A DNA stretch of 64,000 nucleotides from an uncultured Oscillospiraceae bacterium (GTDB taxonomy: Bacteria > Bacillota > Clostridia > Oscillospirales > Oscillospiraceae), in the NCBI GenBank assembly GCA_944387115.1, contig CALXDR010000001.1, forward strand, positions 1-64,000, read 5' to 3'. Below, piece after piece: positions 16,044 through 24,222 of this stretch (its first letter is position 1; every line of letters starts with the position of its first letter). A model generated the notes under the pieces. It did no database searches. It was not told the DNA's origin and worked only from the letters and a program-made list of their open reading frames with translations. The translations under genes and the position numbers were made by a program.

Positions 16044-16104
16044 AGACAGCAGGTGGAACCTGCGCTCTATAGAACATTCCCGTTGGGAAAGGCGCTGTCT
16101 TTTT
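16044..16104 (+). terminator. Branched (three-way) hairpin with U-tract after rnc
   Basis: Outer stem AGACAGC (16044-16050) pairs with GCTGTCT (16094-16100) and runs into TTTTT. Inside are two perfect 5 bp hairpins: CAGGT-GGA-ACCTG (16050-16062) and TTCCC-GTT-GGGAA (16077-16089). It could terminate the rnc transcript, but its internal branching is unusual for a simple terminator. Confidence 0.5.
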
Positions 16105-16113
16105 CGGCGGACG

Positions 16114-16147
16114 CAGGCGCCCCGGTGAGATTCCTCGCCGGGGCGCT
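16114..16147 (+). terminator. GC-rich hairpin before the scpA promoter
   Basis: GCGCCCCGG pairs with CCGGGGCGC around a loop of about 12 nt and is followed by TTGT. It lies in tandem with the upstream hairpin, immediately before the -35 of scpA. Confidence 0.45.
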
Positions 16148-16175
16148 TGTCATCTGGGAGAATGTTTGCTATAAT
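16147..16175 (+). promoter_or_regulatory. Extended -10 sigma-A promoter for scpA
   Basis: TTGTCA 16147-16152, 17 bp spacer, TATAAT 16170-16175 preceded by TGC (extended -10). It starts a new unit: scpA-scpB-DUF2953-gerW. Confidence 0.85.
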
Positions 16176-16221
16176 GCACCCAGTGACTTTTACAGTGACT
16201 TGCAGTGAGGAGGAAGCCTCT

Positions 16222-17019
16222 ATGGAAGCCCCCATTTACCACCTGGACAAGGTGGTACGGGCGAAGCAGGAGCACTTGGAGGACTTCGACGGGCCGCTGG
16301 ACCTCATCCTTCACCTGCTGAGTAAGAATAAAATTGAAATTCGGGATATTCCCATTGCGCTGCTGCTGGACCAGTACCTGGAGTGGATGGAACAGCGGGA
16401 GCGCCTAAACCTGGAGGTGGCCAGTGAATTTGTCACCATGGCCGCTCACCTGGTATATATCAAAACGCGGATGCTGCTGTCGGTGGACGACGAGGAGGCC
16501 GCCACGGAGATGGAGCAGCTCATCTCTGCCCTGGAGGAGCGGCAGCATCAGGACAGCTACCTGAAAATCAAGGCAGTCACCGGTGCGATGGCGAAGAAGT
16601 ACGAGTACGGGCGGGACTATCTTGTGCGTCCCCCCGAGGAGCCCCAGCGGCGGCGCACCTATGAATACCGACACAGCCCCGGTGATTTGACCCAGGCCCT
16701 CCGGGCCACCATGGAGCGGGGAGAGCGCCGGCTGCCGCCCTCGGTTGAGGCGTTTGAAGGCATCGTGGGACGGGAACCCTATCCGGTAGAGGACAAGGCC
16801 CGGTCCATTCTGGAGCGGCTGGTGCAGTTTGGCGTCACCCGGTTGAAAGCGCTGTTTCGCACAAGCCGGAGCCGCTCGGAGGTGGTGGCCACCTTTCTGG
16901 CTGTTTTGGAGCTGTGCAAGGCCAAGCGCATCTATCTGGCAGGCACGGAGGAGGATTGCACCGTGACCAGCACCGGGCTGGAGCTGGAGCAGGGCGATGT
17001 GGCGGCAGAGGGCGAGTGA
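16222..17019 (+). CDS. scpA: Segregation and condensation protein A
   Basis: 265 residues. ScpA is the kleisin that bridges SMC heads in the bacterial condensin. The N-terminal SMC-neck-binding part begins YHLDKVVRAKQEHLEDFDGP, then LDLILHLLSKNKIEIRDIPI and a helical region (LEVASEFVTMAAHLVYIKTR). The C-terminal winged helix (about 190-250) contains RSEVVATFLAVLELCKAKRI. GAGGAGG at 16207-16213 precedes ATG 16222. The in-frame GTG/TTG codons upstream lie in the promoter. scpB follows after 33 bp. Confidence 0.95.
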   Translation: MEAPIYHLDKVVRAKQEHLEDFDGPLDLILHLLSKNKIEIRDIPIALLLDQYLEWMEQRERLNLEVASEFVTMAAHLVYIKTRMLLSVDDEEAATEMEQLISALEERQHQDSYLKIKAVTGAMAKKYEYGRDYLVRPPEEPQRRRTYEYRHSPGDLTQALRATMERGERRLPPSVEAFEGIVGREPYPVEDKARSILERLVQFGVTRLKALFRTSRSRSEVVATFLAVLELCKAKRIYLAGTEEDCTVTSTGLELEQGDVAAEGE

Positions 17020-17052
17020 GCGGGCGGCATCATGCAAGGAGGAGAACCCATC

Positions 17053-17658
17053 GTGGAGCAAGAGGAATTGGAACTGGTGCTGGAGGCGATTTTGTTCGCA
17101 TCCGGCGACCCGGTACCGGTGGAGCGGATGAGTCAGATTGTGGGGCAGCGGCCTAAGGCAGTGTCCCAGGCCTGCCAAAGCCTTGCCGACCGATACAGCT
17201 ACGAGCGCCGGGGGATTCGTCTGCTCCAGCTGGAGGACTGCTGGCAGATGTGCTCGGCTCCTGAGCACGCAGAGCTGGTGCGCCGGGTTTTGGAGCACCG
17301 CAGGCCCCCCAGGCTGTCCCAGCCCGCTTTGGAGGTGCTGGCTGTGATTGCCTACTTCCAGCCGGTAACCAGGGCATATATTGAGCAGATTCGCGGGGTG
17401 GACAGCTCCTATACCGTGGGACTTCTGCTGGAGCGGGAGCTGATTTGCGAGGCGGGACGGCTGGCGCTTCCCGGGCGGCCCATGCAGTTTTGCACCACGC
17501 CCAACTTCCTGCGCACCTTTGGCCTGTCCTCACTGGAGGATTTGCCCGATCTGCCCGCCACCACCCAGGAAAATGCCCAGGTTGCCACGGAACTGGAGCG
17601 GGCCATTGAGCGGCTTCAGGAGGCGGAACAGGCGGTGCAACAGGAGGAAGGGGCATGA
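17053..17658 (+). CDS. scpB: Segregation and condensation protein B
   Basis: 201 residues. ScpB dimers bind ScpA and complete the SMC-ScpAB complex. The protein has two winged-helix domains: ELELVLEAILFASGDPVPVE at the start and LSQPALEVLAVIAYFQPVTR with the family's RGVDSSYTVGLLLERELI (about 115-133). GTG 17053 was chosen because AAGGAGG (17036-17042) lies 10 nt upstream and the family begins at this point. ATG 17032 contains that site within its own codons. The stop overlaps the next start by ATGA. Confidence 0.94.
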   Translation: MEQEELELVLEAILFASGDPVPVERMSQIVGQRPKAVSQACQSLADRYSYERRGIRLLQLEDCWQMCSAPEHAELVRRVLEHRRPPRLSQPALEVLAVIAYFQPVTRAYIEQIRGVDSSYTVGLLLERELICEAGRLALPGRPMQFCTTPNFLRTFGLSSLEDLPDLPATTQENAQVATELERAIERLQEAEQAVQQEEGA

Positions 17659-18350
17659 TTGGCTGGGTGTTGTTGGCCCTGCTGGTGCTGCTGCTCTGTC
17701 TGCCCGTGGGGGCAGAGGTGTCCTATGGCCCCGAGGGCATTCGGGTGCGGCTGGTGGTGGGGCCGCTGGGGGTGCTCCTCTATCCCAGGCCGCCAAAGCC
17801 AGACAGGCGGCGGGGCGGCGGGGCATCTGGCGAACAAAAGACGGAGCAGGGAGATGCGCCGGAGCATACGGGGAGCGTGGTGGACTCTGTCAAGCAGCGC
17901 TACCAGACATCCCGGACAGCCCAGGGCAAAGGAACCTGGCAGGATACCTTGCGGCGGGTGGAGCAGACCGTCCCCCTGATTGCAGAGACCTTGGGCGGCC
18001 TGCGCCGCTGCATCTGCATTCGCACGCTGGAGCTGGAGGTAATTTGGGCAGCGGATAACGCCGCTGACGCCGCACTGGGGTTTGGGCGTGCCCATGGGGT
18101 GGCGGGAATGCTCTGGCCGATTTTTGACCATAATTTTAAGGTGAAGTCCCATCGCATCCACATCGATGTGGATTATCAGGCCCGTGAGCCGGTGATACGC
18201 ATCCGCACGGCGGCGACCATTGCCGTGGGACAGCTGCTTGCCATCGGCTGCCGCTGCGGGTGGAAGGTATGGAAAATCTGGGGGGCAAATCGCCGCCCAA
18301 AACAGCATAGGAGGCACAGCCATGAGCGAACAGAATCATCCCATCAATGA
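17655..18350 (+). CDS. DUF2953 domain-containing protein
   Basis: 231 residues. An N-terminal membrane segment (about 2-20, VLLALLVLLLCLP) is followed by a beta-rich stretch (VSYGPEGIRVRLVVGPLGVL) and a charged linker. The C-terminal half carries the DUF2953 features (LELEVIWAADNAADAALGFG, then a second hydrophobic stretch and IHIDVDYQ). Function is unknown. The family is typical of spore-forming Firmicutes and sits next to gerW/ytfJ, as here. The start overlaps the scpB stop (ATGA), and the C-terminus overlaps gerW by 29 nt, which implies translational coupling. Confidence 0.78.
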   Translation: MIGWVLLALLVLLLCLPVGAEVSYGPEGIRVRLVVGPLGVLLYPRPPKPDRRRGGGASGEQKTEQGDAPEHTGSVVDSVKQRYQTSRTAQGKGTWQDTLRRVEQTVPLIAETLGGLRRCICIRTLELEVIWAADNAADAALGFGRAHGVAGMLWPIFDHNFKVKSHRIHIDVDYQAREPVIRIRTAATIAVGQLLAIGCRCGWKVWKIWGANRRPKQHRRHSHERTESSHQ

Positions 18351-18750
18351 AGTGCTGCAAACCACCATGGGGAAAATCCGTGAGATGGTGGATGCAAATA
18401 CCGTTGTGGGGCAGCCCATTGTGACCCAGGACGGCGTGACCTTGATCCCCGTGTCCCGTCTGTCCTTCGGATTTGCCACCGGCGGGTCGGATTTTGGCAA
18501 GAGTCCTGAGGTGCACAAGAACTTTGGCGGCGGCGCCGGGGCGGGGGTGAATGTCATCCCGGTGGCCTTTCTTATCGTCAAGGACGGCAACGTAAAGCTG
18601 CTGCCGGTGGCCCCTCCCTCCAACGATTCGGTGAGCCGGGTGGTGGAGATGGTGCCGGAGATGTTTGACAAGGTCACCGGCTATATTGACAAGCGGGCAG
18701 CGGAAAAGCAGATGTGCGCCGGTGAGCAGGCAGAGGATATTCTGGGCTGA
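18322..18750 (+). CDS. gerW: GerW/YtfJ family sporulation protein
   Basis: 142 residues. In Bacillus subtilis the homologue YtfJ (GerW) is made in the forespore and is needed for normal spore germination. Family features are INEVLQTTMGKIREMVDANT at the N-terminus, PVSRLSFGFATGGSDFG in the middle, then a Gly-rich GGGAGAGVNVIPVAFLIV segment. AGGAGG at about 18309-18314 precedes ATG 18322. The extended frame upstream is the DUF2953 gene read in another phase. It ends the scpA unit and is followed by a hairpin. Confidence 0.88.
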   Translation: MSEQNHPINEVLQTTMGKIREMVDANTVVGQPIVTQDGVTLIPVSRLSFGFATGGSDFGKSPEVHKNFGGGAGAGVNVIPVAFLIVKDGNVKLLPVAPPSNDSVSRVVEMVPEMFDKVTGYIDKRAAEKQMCAGEQAEDILG

Positions 18751-18763
18751 ATGGGGCCATACT

Positions 18764-18798
18764 ACTCCCATCTGATGCATTCGGATGGGAGTGACCTT
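18764..18798 (+). terminator. Hairpin terminator after gerW holding the next gene's Shine-Dalgarno
   Basis: ACTCCCATCTGA (18764-18775) pairs with TCGGATGGGAGT (18781-18792) around TGCAT. GACC and TTTT follow, two bases before the GTG at 18801. GGATGGGAG in the 3' arm is the only Shine-Dalgarno-like sequence for that start. Confidence 0.65.
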
Positions 18799-18800
18799 TT

Positions 18801-19904
18801 GTGAGACGATTGGTGTTGGTGCTGCTCTCGGCGCTGCTGCTCCTGCCTGCGGCAGCCCAGGCTGACCAGGCGGCCCCGCCCGCCACCTCCGCCTCCGCAG
18901 CGGTGCTGATGGACGGGGAGAGCGGGCGGGTGCTTTATGGAGAAAATATCCACGAGCCCATGCTCATTGCCAGCACCACCAAGCTGATGACCGCCCTGGT
19001 GGCGGCGGAGCAGGGGGGAGATTTGGAGCAAATGGTGGTCATCCGCCCTGAGTGGGTGGGGGTGGAGGGCTCCTCCATCTACCTCAAGGCGGGGGAGGAA
19101 ATCTCCCTGCGGGGGCTGCTGTACGGGCTGCTCCTCCAGTCGGGCAATGATGCGGCCAGGGCCATCGCCTGCCATGTGGCGGGAGATGAGGAGTCCTTCG
19201 CCCGCAAGATGAACGAGAAGGCCGCCCAGCTGGGGATGGAGCACTCTTCCTTTGCCAATGCCAGCGGACTCAATCAGGAGGGGCACTATTCCACCGCCTA
19301 CGATATGGCGCTGCTGGCCCAGGCCTGTCTGGCCCACCCTGTGGTGTCTGAAATCTGCGCCACCCAGCACATCCGGGTGGGAAACCGCACGCTGGTCAAC
19401 CACAACAAGCTGCTCCAGCGGTATCCCGGCTGTGTAGGCATGAAAACCGGGTATACACAGCTGGCTGGGCGCACCCTGGTGTCTGCCGCCCGGCGGGATG
19501 GGCGCACCCTTATCTGCGTGACCCTAGATGACCGGGACGACTGGAGGGACCATGTGGCGCTGCTGGACTATGGCTTTTCGCAGTACCGGGCTGCGGCGTT
19601 GTGTACCCAGGGGGAGGAGATGGGCAGGGCGGCGGTATCGGGCAGCTTACTGCCCAATGTTGCCGCAGGGGCGGCCCGCTCGTTGGCATATCCCCTGGCC
19701 GAGGGGGAAGATCTGACCATGGAGGTGGTGTGGCACACGCCGCTCTCCGCCCCTGTGGAGCAGGGGAAAGTGGTGGGACAGGCCCAATGGCTGCTGGAGG
19801 GGCGTGTGGTGGCCCAGGTGGAGCTGATTGCACTGCACGGTGCGCCCTGTGCCCAGGTGTCTCAGCGCAGCTGGTGGGAGCGGCTGCTGGGCCGGGGGGC
19901 ATAA
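18801..19904 (+). CDS. D-alanyl-D-alanine carboxypeptidase (S11, DacF-like)
   Basis: 367 residues with a signal peptide (about 1-22, LVLVLLSALLLLPAAAQA). The enzyme trims the terminal D-Ala of peptidoglycan stem peptides. The three penicillin-binding motifs are present: STTK (about 58-61), SGN (about 114-116) and KTG (about 215-217). A C-terminal beta domain of about 90 residues follows (PBP5_C type). The start is GTG 18801. Its Shine-Dalgarno sits in the preceding hairpin. Position after gerW suggests a sporulation role as for DacF, but a vegetative DacA role is possible. Confidence 0.9.
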   Translation: MRRLVLVLLSALLLLPAAAQADQAAPPATSASAAVLMDGESGRVLYGENIHEPMLIASTTKLMTALVAAEQGGDLEQMVVIRPEWVGVEGSSIYLKAGEEISLRGLLYGLLLQSGNDAARAIACHVAGDEESFARKMNEKAAQLGMEHSSFANASGLNQEGHYSTAYDMALLAQACLAHPVVSEICATQHIRVGNRTLVNHNKLLQRYPGCVGMKTGYTQLAGRTLVSAARRDGRTLICVTLDDRDDWRDHVALLDYGFSQYRAAALCTQGEEMGRAAVSGSLLPNVAAGAARSLAYPLAEGEDLTMEVVWHTPLSAPVEQGKVVGQAQWLLEGRVVAQVELIALHGAPCAQVSQRSWWERLLGRGA

Positions 19905-19920
19905 GACAAGGAGAATTGGC

Positions 19921-20613
19921 ATGGAAGAACGACTGCAAAAGATTTTGTCCGCCGCCGGGGTGTGTTCCCGGCGCAAGGCGGAGGAATATCTGCTGAGCGG
20001 ACGGGTGCGTGTGAATGGCAGGCCCGCCGCCCTGGGAGATAAGGCGGATTTGGAGCGGGACACGGTGGAGGTGGACGGCGTTGCGCTGCGCCGCCCCTCT
20101 GCCCATACCTATTTGATGCTGCACAAGCCCCGGGGGTATGTGACCACCCTGTGCGATGAGAAGGGGAGGCGGACGGTGACGGATTTGACCGCAGATTGCC
20201 CTGCCCGGGTATGGCCGGTGGGACGGCTGGACATGGACTCCGAAGGGCTGCTCCTCCTCACCGACGACGGCGCTTTTACCCACCGCCTCACCCATCCGGC
20301 CCACGAGGTGGAGAAGGAGTACCGGGTGAAGGTAGCGGGGAGCATTTCCCGGGCAATCCCCCTGCTGCGTGCGCCCATGTACATCGACGGGGAGGAGATG
20401 GTGGCCGACCGGGTGGAGGAAACGGGCGGGGACTGGCTGTCCATTGTGATACATCAGGGGAAAAACCGGCAGGTACGCCGGATGTGCGCCGCCGCCGGGC
20501 TGAAGGTGCAGCGGCTCATTCGGGTGCGTGAGGGCGCACTGAGGCTGGGACAGCTCCCCCGGGGGGCATGGCGCTTTCTCACACCGGATGAGGTTGCAAA
20601 CCTCTCTGGCTAA
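19921..20613 (+). CDS. rluB: rRNA pseudouridine synthase (RsuA/RluB/E/F family)
   Basis: 230 residues. The enzyme isomerises uridine in rRNA. An S4 RNA-binding domain (about 1-60, RLQKILSAAGVCSRRKAEEY) precedes the catalytic domain. The catalytic Asp is in VGRLDMDSEGLLLLTDDG (about 100-117), and the family's KNRQVRRMCAAAG is at about 181-193. Start ATG 19921 follows AAGGAG. The upstream in-frame extension lies inside the preceding gene. It follows dac closely, a common order in Firmicutes after the scp genes. The RluB-type assignment is more likely than RsuA but not proven. Confidence 0.88.
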   Translation: MEERLQKILSAAGVCSRRKAEEYLLSGRVRVNGRPAALGDKADLERDTVEVDGVALRRPSAHTYLMLHKPRGYVTTLCDEKGRRTVTDLTADCPARVWPVGRLDMDSEGLLLLTDDGAFTHRLTHPAHEVEKEYRVKVAGSISRAIPLLRAPMYIDGEEMVADRVEETGGDWLSIVIHQGKNRQVRRMCAAAGLKVQRLIRVREGALRLGQLPRGAWRFLTPDEVANLSG

Positions 20614-20645
20614 ACTGGAAAAGAGAGAAAAGCTTGTAAAAGCAC

Positions 20646-20674
20646 TTGCAATCTCCGGGAGAACCCGGTATGAT
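20646..20674 (+). promoter_or_regulatory. Sigma-A promoter for the RpiR-family gene
   Basis: TTGCAA 20646-20651, 17 bp spacer, TATGAT 20669-20674. Predicted start is near 20681, giving a leader of about 60 nt. Confidence 0.7.
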
Positions 20675-20742
20675 AGTATCTGTCAAGGCCCTGTGCAGCC
20701 CGGATGGGAGGCACAGGGTGTGTTCAGAATGGAAGTGTTTTT

Positions 20743-21615
20743 ATGGGTCGAGATATTCTTGTGGGCATCCGCAACGGGATGAGCTTCTTTTCCAAAGGGC
20801 AAAAGCTCATTGGACAGTACATATTGGAAAATTACGATAAGGCCGCTTTTATGACGGCGGCAAAGCTGGGCAAGGCTGTGAACATCAGCGAGTCCACGGT
20901 GGTGCGTTTTGCCGTTGAGCTGGGCTACGACGGCTACCCTGCCATGCAGCGGGCCTTGCAGGATGTGATTCGCAACAAGCTCACCTCTGTGCAGCGCATT
21001 GAGGTGTCCAACGACCGGATGGGCGATCAGGACGTTCTGGCCAAGGTGGTGCGCTCTGATATGGACAAGCTGCGCATGACCTTGGAGACGGTGAGCAGGG
21101 AGGAGTTCTCCGCTGTGGTGGACGCCATTGTGAGGGCAAGGCGCATTTATATCATCGGTGTGCGCTCTGCTGCGGGGCTGTCCGATTTTCTGTTCTTCTA
21201 CTTCAACCTCATTTTTCAGGATGTGCGCCAGGTGCAGAGCACGCTGGCCAGTGAGATGTTTGAGCAGCTGCTCCAGCTGGGCCCGGAGGATGTGGTCATC
21301 GGCATGAGCTTTCCCCGCTATTCCACCCGGACAGCCAGGGCCATGGAGTTTGCCAGGGATCAGGGGGCCACGGTGGTGGCCATTACCGACAGCGAGCTGT
21401 CCCCGCTGTATCAGATTGCCTCCCTGCGCCTGTTGGCCAAAAGCGACATGGCCTCCTTTGTGGATTCGCTGGTGGCGCCGCTGTCCATTCTCAACGCCCT
21501 GATTGTGGCGGTGGGCCGCAAAAAGTCGGAGGATGTGACGGCTACCTTCCAGCGCCTGGAGCGTATCTGGGATGAATACCATGTATACGAGAAGGTGGAG
21601 TATACCGAGGACTGA
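20743..21615 (+). CDS. MurR/RpiR family transcriptional regulator
   Basis: 290 residues. The N-terminal RpiR HTH (about 1-77) contains AAKLGKAVNISESTVVRFAV. The C-terminal SIS domain (about 110-250; RRIYIIGVRSAAGLSDFLFF) binds phosphosugars in this family. ATG 20743 was chosen with GGAAG upstream. Earlier in-frame starts are within the leader. No sugar gene is adjacent: the next gene is a flavoprotein, then cmk. Its regulon may lie elsewhere, so the effector cannot be named. Confidence 0.88.
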   Translation: MGRDILVGIRNGMSFFSKGQKLIGQYILENYDKAAFMTAAKLGKAVNISESTVVRFAVELGYDGYPAMQRALQDVIRNKLTSVQRIEVSNDRMGDQDVLAKVVRSDMDKLRMTLETVSREEFSAVVDAIVRARRIYIIGVRSAAGLSDFLFFYFNLIFQDVRQVQSTLASEMFEQLLQLGPEDVVIGMSFPRYSTRTARAMEFARDQGATVVAITDSELSPLYQIASLRLLAKSDMASFVDSLVAPLSILNALIVAVGRKKSEDVTATFQRLERIWDEYHVYEKVEYTED

Positions 21616-21653
21616 GTTTGCCCGCCCCCATCGGGCGGCGAGAGGATGACAAG

Positions 21654-22919
21654 ATGGAACAGACAAATCAAATTGTAGTGGCAGGCGGTGGGGCGGCGGG
21701 CATGATGGCTGCCATTATGGCGGCCAGGCAGGGCGCTTCGGTGGTATTGGTGGAGCCAAACGAGAAATTGGGGCGCAAGCTGTATATCACGGGAAAAGGG
21801 CGTTGCAACGTGACCAACGCCTGCGGACTGGAGCAGCTGATGGCCTCCATTCCCCGTAATGGTAAATTCCTTTACAGCGCCTTTCAGCGCTTCAATCCCC
21901 AGGACACCTGGGACTTTTTTGAGGGCCTGGGGGTGCCCCTGAAGGTGGAGCGGGGGAACCGGGTATTTCCCCAATCCGACCGGGCGGCGGACATCATTGA
22001 CGCACTGTTTTTTGCGCTGCGCCGCCTGGGGGTGGACATCCGGCAGGACCGGGTCACCCAGCTGGTGACACGGCAGGGGGCAATTGTGGGGGTAGGCACA
22101 CAGCACAGTGCCGGGCCAATGCCCTGCAAGGCGGTGATTTTGGCCACCGGAGGGGCCTCCTATCCCCGCACCGGATCCACGGGAGATGGCTACCGCCTGG
22201 CGGAGGACGTGGGGCACAGCATAACTCCTGTACGGGGGTCCCTGGTCCCCCTGGTGTCCCCGGACCCCTGCTGTCAGGAGATGCAGGGGCTATCCCTGCG
22301 CAATGTGGAGCTGAAGGTGACCAATCAGAAGGGGAAGGTGGTCTTTCGTGAGCAGGGGGAGATGCTGTTTACCCATTTCGGGCTGTCCGGTCCGCTGGTG
22401 CTCTCCGCCTCCGCCCATCTGAACTGGGAGAAGGACTGCTATACGGCCCACATTGACCTCAAGCCTGCCCTGGACAGGGAAACGCTGGATGCCCGGCTGC
22501 TCCGGGAGTGCAAGGAGCGGGCCAACCAAAGCTGCGCCAACGCACTGGGGGGACTGGTGCCCCAGTCCATGATTCCTGTGGCAGCCCGCCGGGCAGGCAT
22601 TGCGCTGACCCAGAAGATGCACGAGCTGCGCAGGGAACAGCGCAGGGCGCTGCTGGAGACCCTCAAGGATTTGGAGATTCCCCTCTCTGGCCCCCGCCCG
22701 GTGACTGAGGCCATTGTCACAGCCGGCGGCGTGAAGGTGCATGAGGTGGCCCCCGGTACAATGGCGTCCAAGCTGGTGGAGGGGCTGTACCTGGCAGGGG
22801 AAGTGCTGGATTTGGATGGGTATACCGGAGGGTTCAACCTCCAGATTGCCTGGTCCACCGGCTATGTGGCGGGGTGCGCCGCAGCAGAGTTTGTGCAAAG
22901 CCATAAAAATTGGGAATAA
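21654..22919 (+). CDS. HI0933/BaiN-like FAD-dependent oxidoreductase
   Basis: 421 residues. The N-terminal dinucleotide motif IVVAGGGAAGMMAAIMAARQ and the family marker GKGRCNVTN (about 45-53) define the HI0933/BaiN group. GGASYPRTGSTGDGYRLAED (about 165-184) and the C-terminal DLDGYTGGFNLQIAWSTGYV complete the FAD site. Members are widespread. BaiN was proposed to act in bile acid 7-dehydroxylation in Clostridium scindens, but the family's general role is unsettled, so no substrate is claimed. ATG 21654 has AGAGGA upstream. cmk follows after 12 bp. Confidence 0.87.
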   Translation: MEQTNQIVVAGGGAAGMMAAIMAARQGASVVLVEPNEKLGRKLYITGKGRCNVTNACGLEQLMASIPRNGKFLYSAFQRFNPQDTWDFFEGLGVPLKVERGNRVFPQSDRAADIIDALFFALRRLGVDIRQDRVTQLVTRQGAIVGVGTQHSAGPMPCKAVILATGGASYPRTGSTGDGYRLAEDVGHSITPVRGSLVPLVSPDPCCQEMQGLSLRNVELKVTNQKGKVVFREQGEMLFTHFGLSGPLVLSASAHLNWEKDCYTAHIDLKPALDRETLDARLLRECKERANQSCANALGGLVPQSMIPVAARRAGIALTQKMHELRREQRRALLETLKDLEIPLSGPRPVTEAIVTAGGVKVHEVAPGTMASKLVEGLYLAGEVLDLDGYTGGFNLQIAWSTGYVAGCAAAEFVQSHKNWE

Positions 22920-22931
22920 AGGACGGATTGT

Positions 22932-23627
22932 ATGCAACATCGCAGTATCGCCATTGACGGCCCATCTGGGGCTGGGAAGTCCACCCTGGCCAGGAGACTG
23001 GCACAGGCGCTGGGATACCTCTACGTGGACACCGGTGCCATTTACCGCACCGTCGGCTTGGCGGCCTATCGGGAGCAGATTCCTCTGGAGGAGGAAGCTG
23101 TGGCCAGGCTGCTGCCCTCCCTGGACATCAAAATGTGCTATGGTGAGGACGGTTTACAGCATATGTTTCTCCACGGCGAGGATGTGACCGAGGCCATCCG
23201 TCAGCACGAGGTGTCCGACTATACCTCCACCGTGTCCGCCTTTCCGGCGGTGCGCAGCTTTCTGCTGGATATGCAGCGCCGGCTGGCCAGGGAGCAGGAT
23301 GTGATTATGGACGGCCGTGACATTGGCACGGTGGTGCTCCCCCAGGCGGACCTGAAAATCTTCCTCACGGCAAGTCCCCAGGCCCGTGCCCGCCGCCGCT
23401 GCCTGGAGCTGCGCCAGAGGGGACAGCAGGCGGATGAGGGGCAGGTGCTCCGTGATGTTTTGGAGCGGGACAGGCGGGATATGGAGCGGGAGAGCGCCCC
23501 GCTGCGCCAGTCCGACGACGCTGTGGTGGTGGACACCACGCAGAAGGATTTGGAGGAGAGCTTTGCGGTGATGCTGGCCCTAATCCGCCGGACTTTGAAC
23601 ATTGAGGAGGGGCATTCCCATGTATAA
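22932..23627 (+). CDS. cmk: Cytidylate kinase
   Basis: 231 residues. The enzyme phosphorylates CMP/dCMP. Features are the P-loop IDGPSGAGKSTLARRLAQAL (about 8-27), LYVDTGAIYRTVG (about 30-42), the NMP-binding region, and DGRDIGTVVLPQADLKIFLT (about 124-143), all typical of Cmk. It has an AAAGGA-type site and overlaps plsC by 8 nt. The order cmk-plsC-ispH/S1 is conserved in Clostridia. Confidence 0.96.
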   Translation: MQHRSIAIDGPSGAGKSTLARRLAQALGYLYVDTGAIYRTVGLAAYREQIPLEEEAVARLLPSLDIKMCYGEDGLQHMFLHGEDVTEAIRQHEVSDYTSTVSAFPAVRSFLLDMQRRLAREQDVIMDGRDIGTVVLPQADLKIFLTASPQARARRRCLELRQRGQQADEGQVLRDVLERDRRDMERESAPLRQSDDAVVVDTTQKDLEESFAVMLALIRRTLNIEEGHSHV

Positions 23628-24222
23628 TCGCTGGTATGCTGTTTTGCAGGCATTTATCTGGGTGTTTATGAAAATCTTTCACCCCTGGCAGGCCACGGGG
23701 CTGGAAAACCTCCCCGAAGGCGGGGTAATGATGTGCGGCAACCACACCACCATCGGCGACCCCTTCTATGTGGTCTGCTCCCTGGGCTTTAAAAAGCAGA
23801 CCCACATTATGGCCAAAAACGAGCTGATGGAAATCCCCGTGCTGGGATGGCTGCTCAAAAAGTCCGGCATTATCGGGGTGCGCCGGGGTGAGGCCGATGT
23901 GAAGGCCATCAAGGAATGTATGAAGCACCTGAAGGACGGGCGCCGTCTGCTCCTCTTTCCCGAGGGCACCCGCGTCCGGGAGGGGGAGGAATCCCATGCC
24001 CACACCGGGGCGGCCATGCTGGCAACCCGCACCGGCGTGCCCCTGCTGCCCATCTACATCCAGCCCGAAAAGAAGCTGTTCCGCAAGGTGAAGGTGGTCT
24101 TTGGCGAGCCCTACTATCCCCGGTTTGAGGGGCGCAAGCCCACGCCGGAGGAGTACCAGAAGATTGCCGATGACCTGATGGACCGCATCCGGGCGCTGGG
24201 AGGAACTGTATCATGCAAGTGA
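23620..24222 (+). CDS. plsC: 1-acyl-sn-glycerol-3-phosphate acyltransferase
   Basis: 200 residues. PlsC acylates lysophosphatidic acid to phosphatidic acid at the membrane. The catalytic HX4D motif is NHTTIGDPF (about 43-51), and block III is LFPEGTRVREGEE (about 112-124). An N-terminal hydrophobic segment (AVLQAFIWVFMKIF) should anchor it. ATG 23620 follows GAGGAGG (23604-23610). A TTG at 23602 in frame contains that site. It overlaps both neighbours, so cmk-plsC-ispH are translationally linked. Confidence 0.93.
   Translation: MYNRWYAVLQAFIWVFMKIFHPWQATGLENLPEGGVMMCGNHTTIGDPFYVVCSLGFKKQTHIMAKNELMEIPVLGWLLKKSGIIGVRRGEADVKAIKECMKHLKDGRRLLLFPEGTRVREGEESHAHTGAAMLATRTGVPLLPIYIQPEKKLFRKVKVVFGEPYYPRFEGRKPTPEEYQKIADDLMDRIRALGGTVSCK

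Larger units (their letters stand above)
15897..16221. other. Intergenic region between rnc and scpA
   Basis: 325 bp without a supported gene. 15897-16043 holds nothing I recognise. Then come a branched RNA fold ending in T5 (16044-16104), a GC hairpin (16114-16147) and the scpA promoter (16147-16175). Confidence 0.6.

Noticed and set aside
16040..16104. T-box riboswitch (AGGTGGAACC-like core)
   Set aside because: No stem I, specifier loop or AGTA motif is found upstream, the core is a closed 3-nt-loop hairpin, and the downstream gene scpA is not an amino-acid gene.
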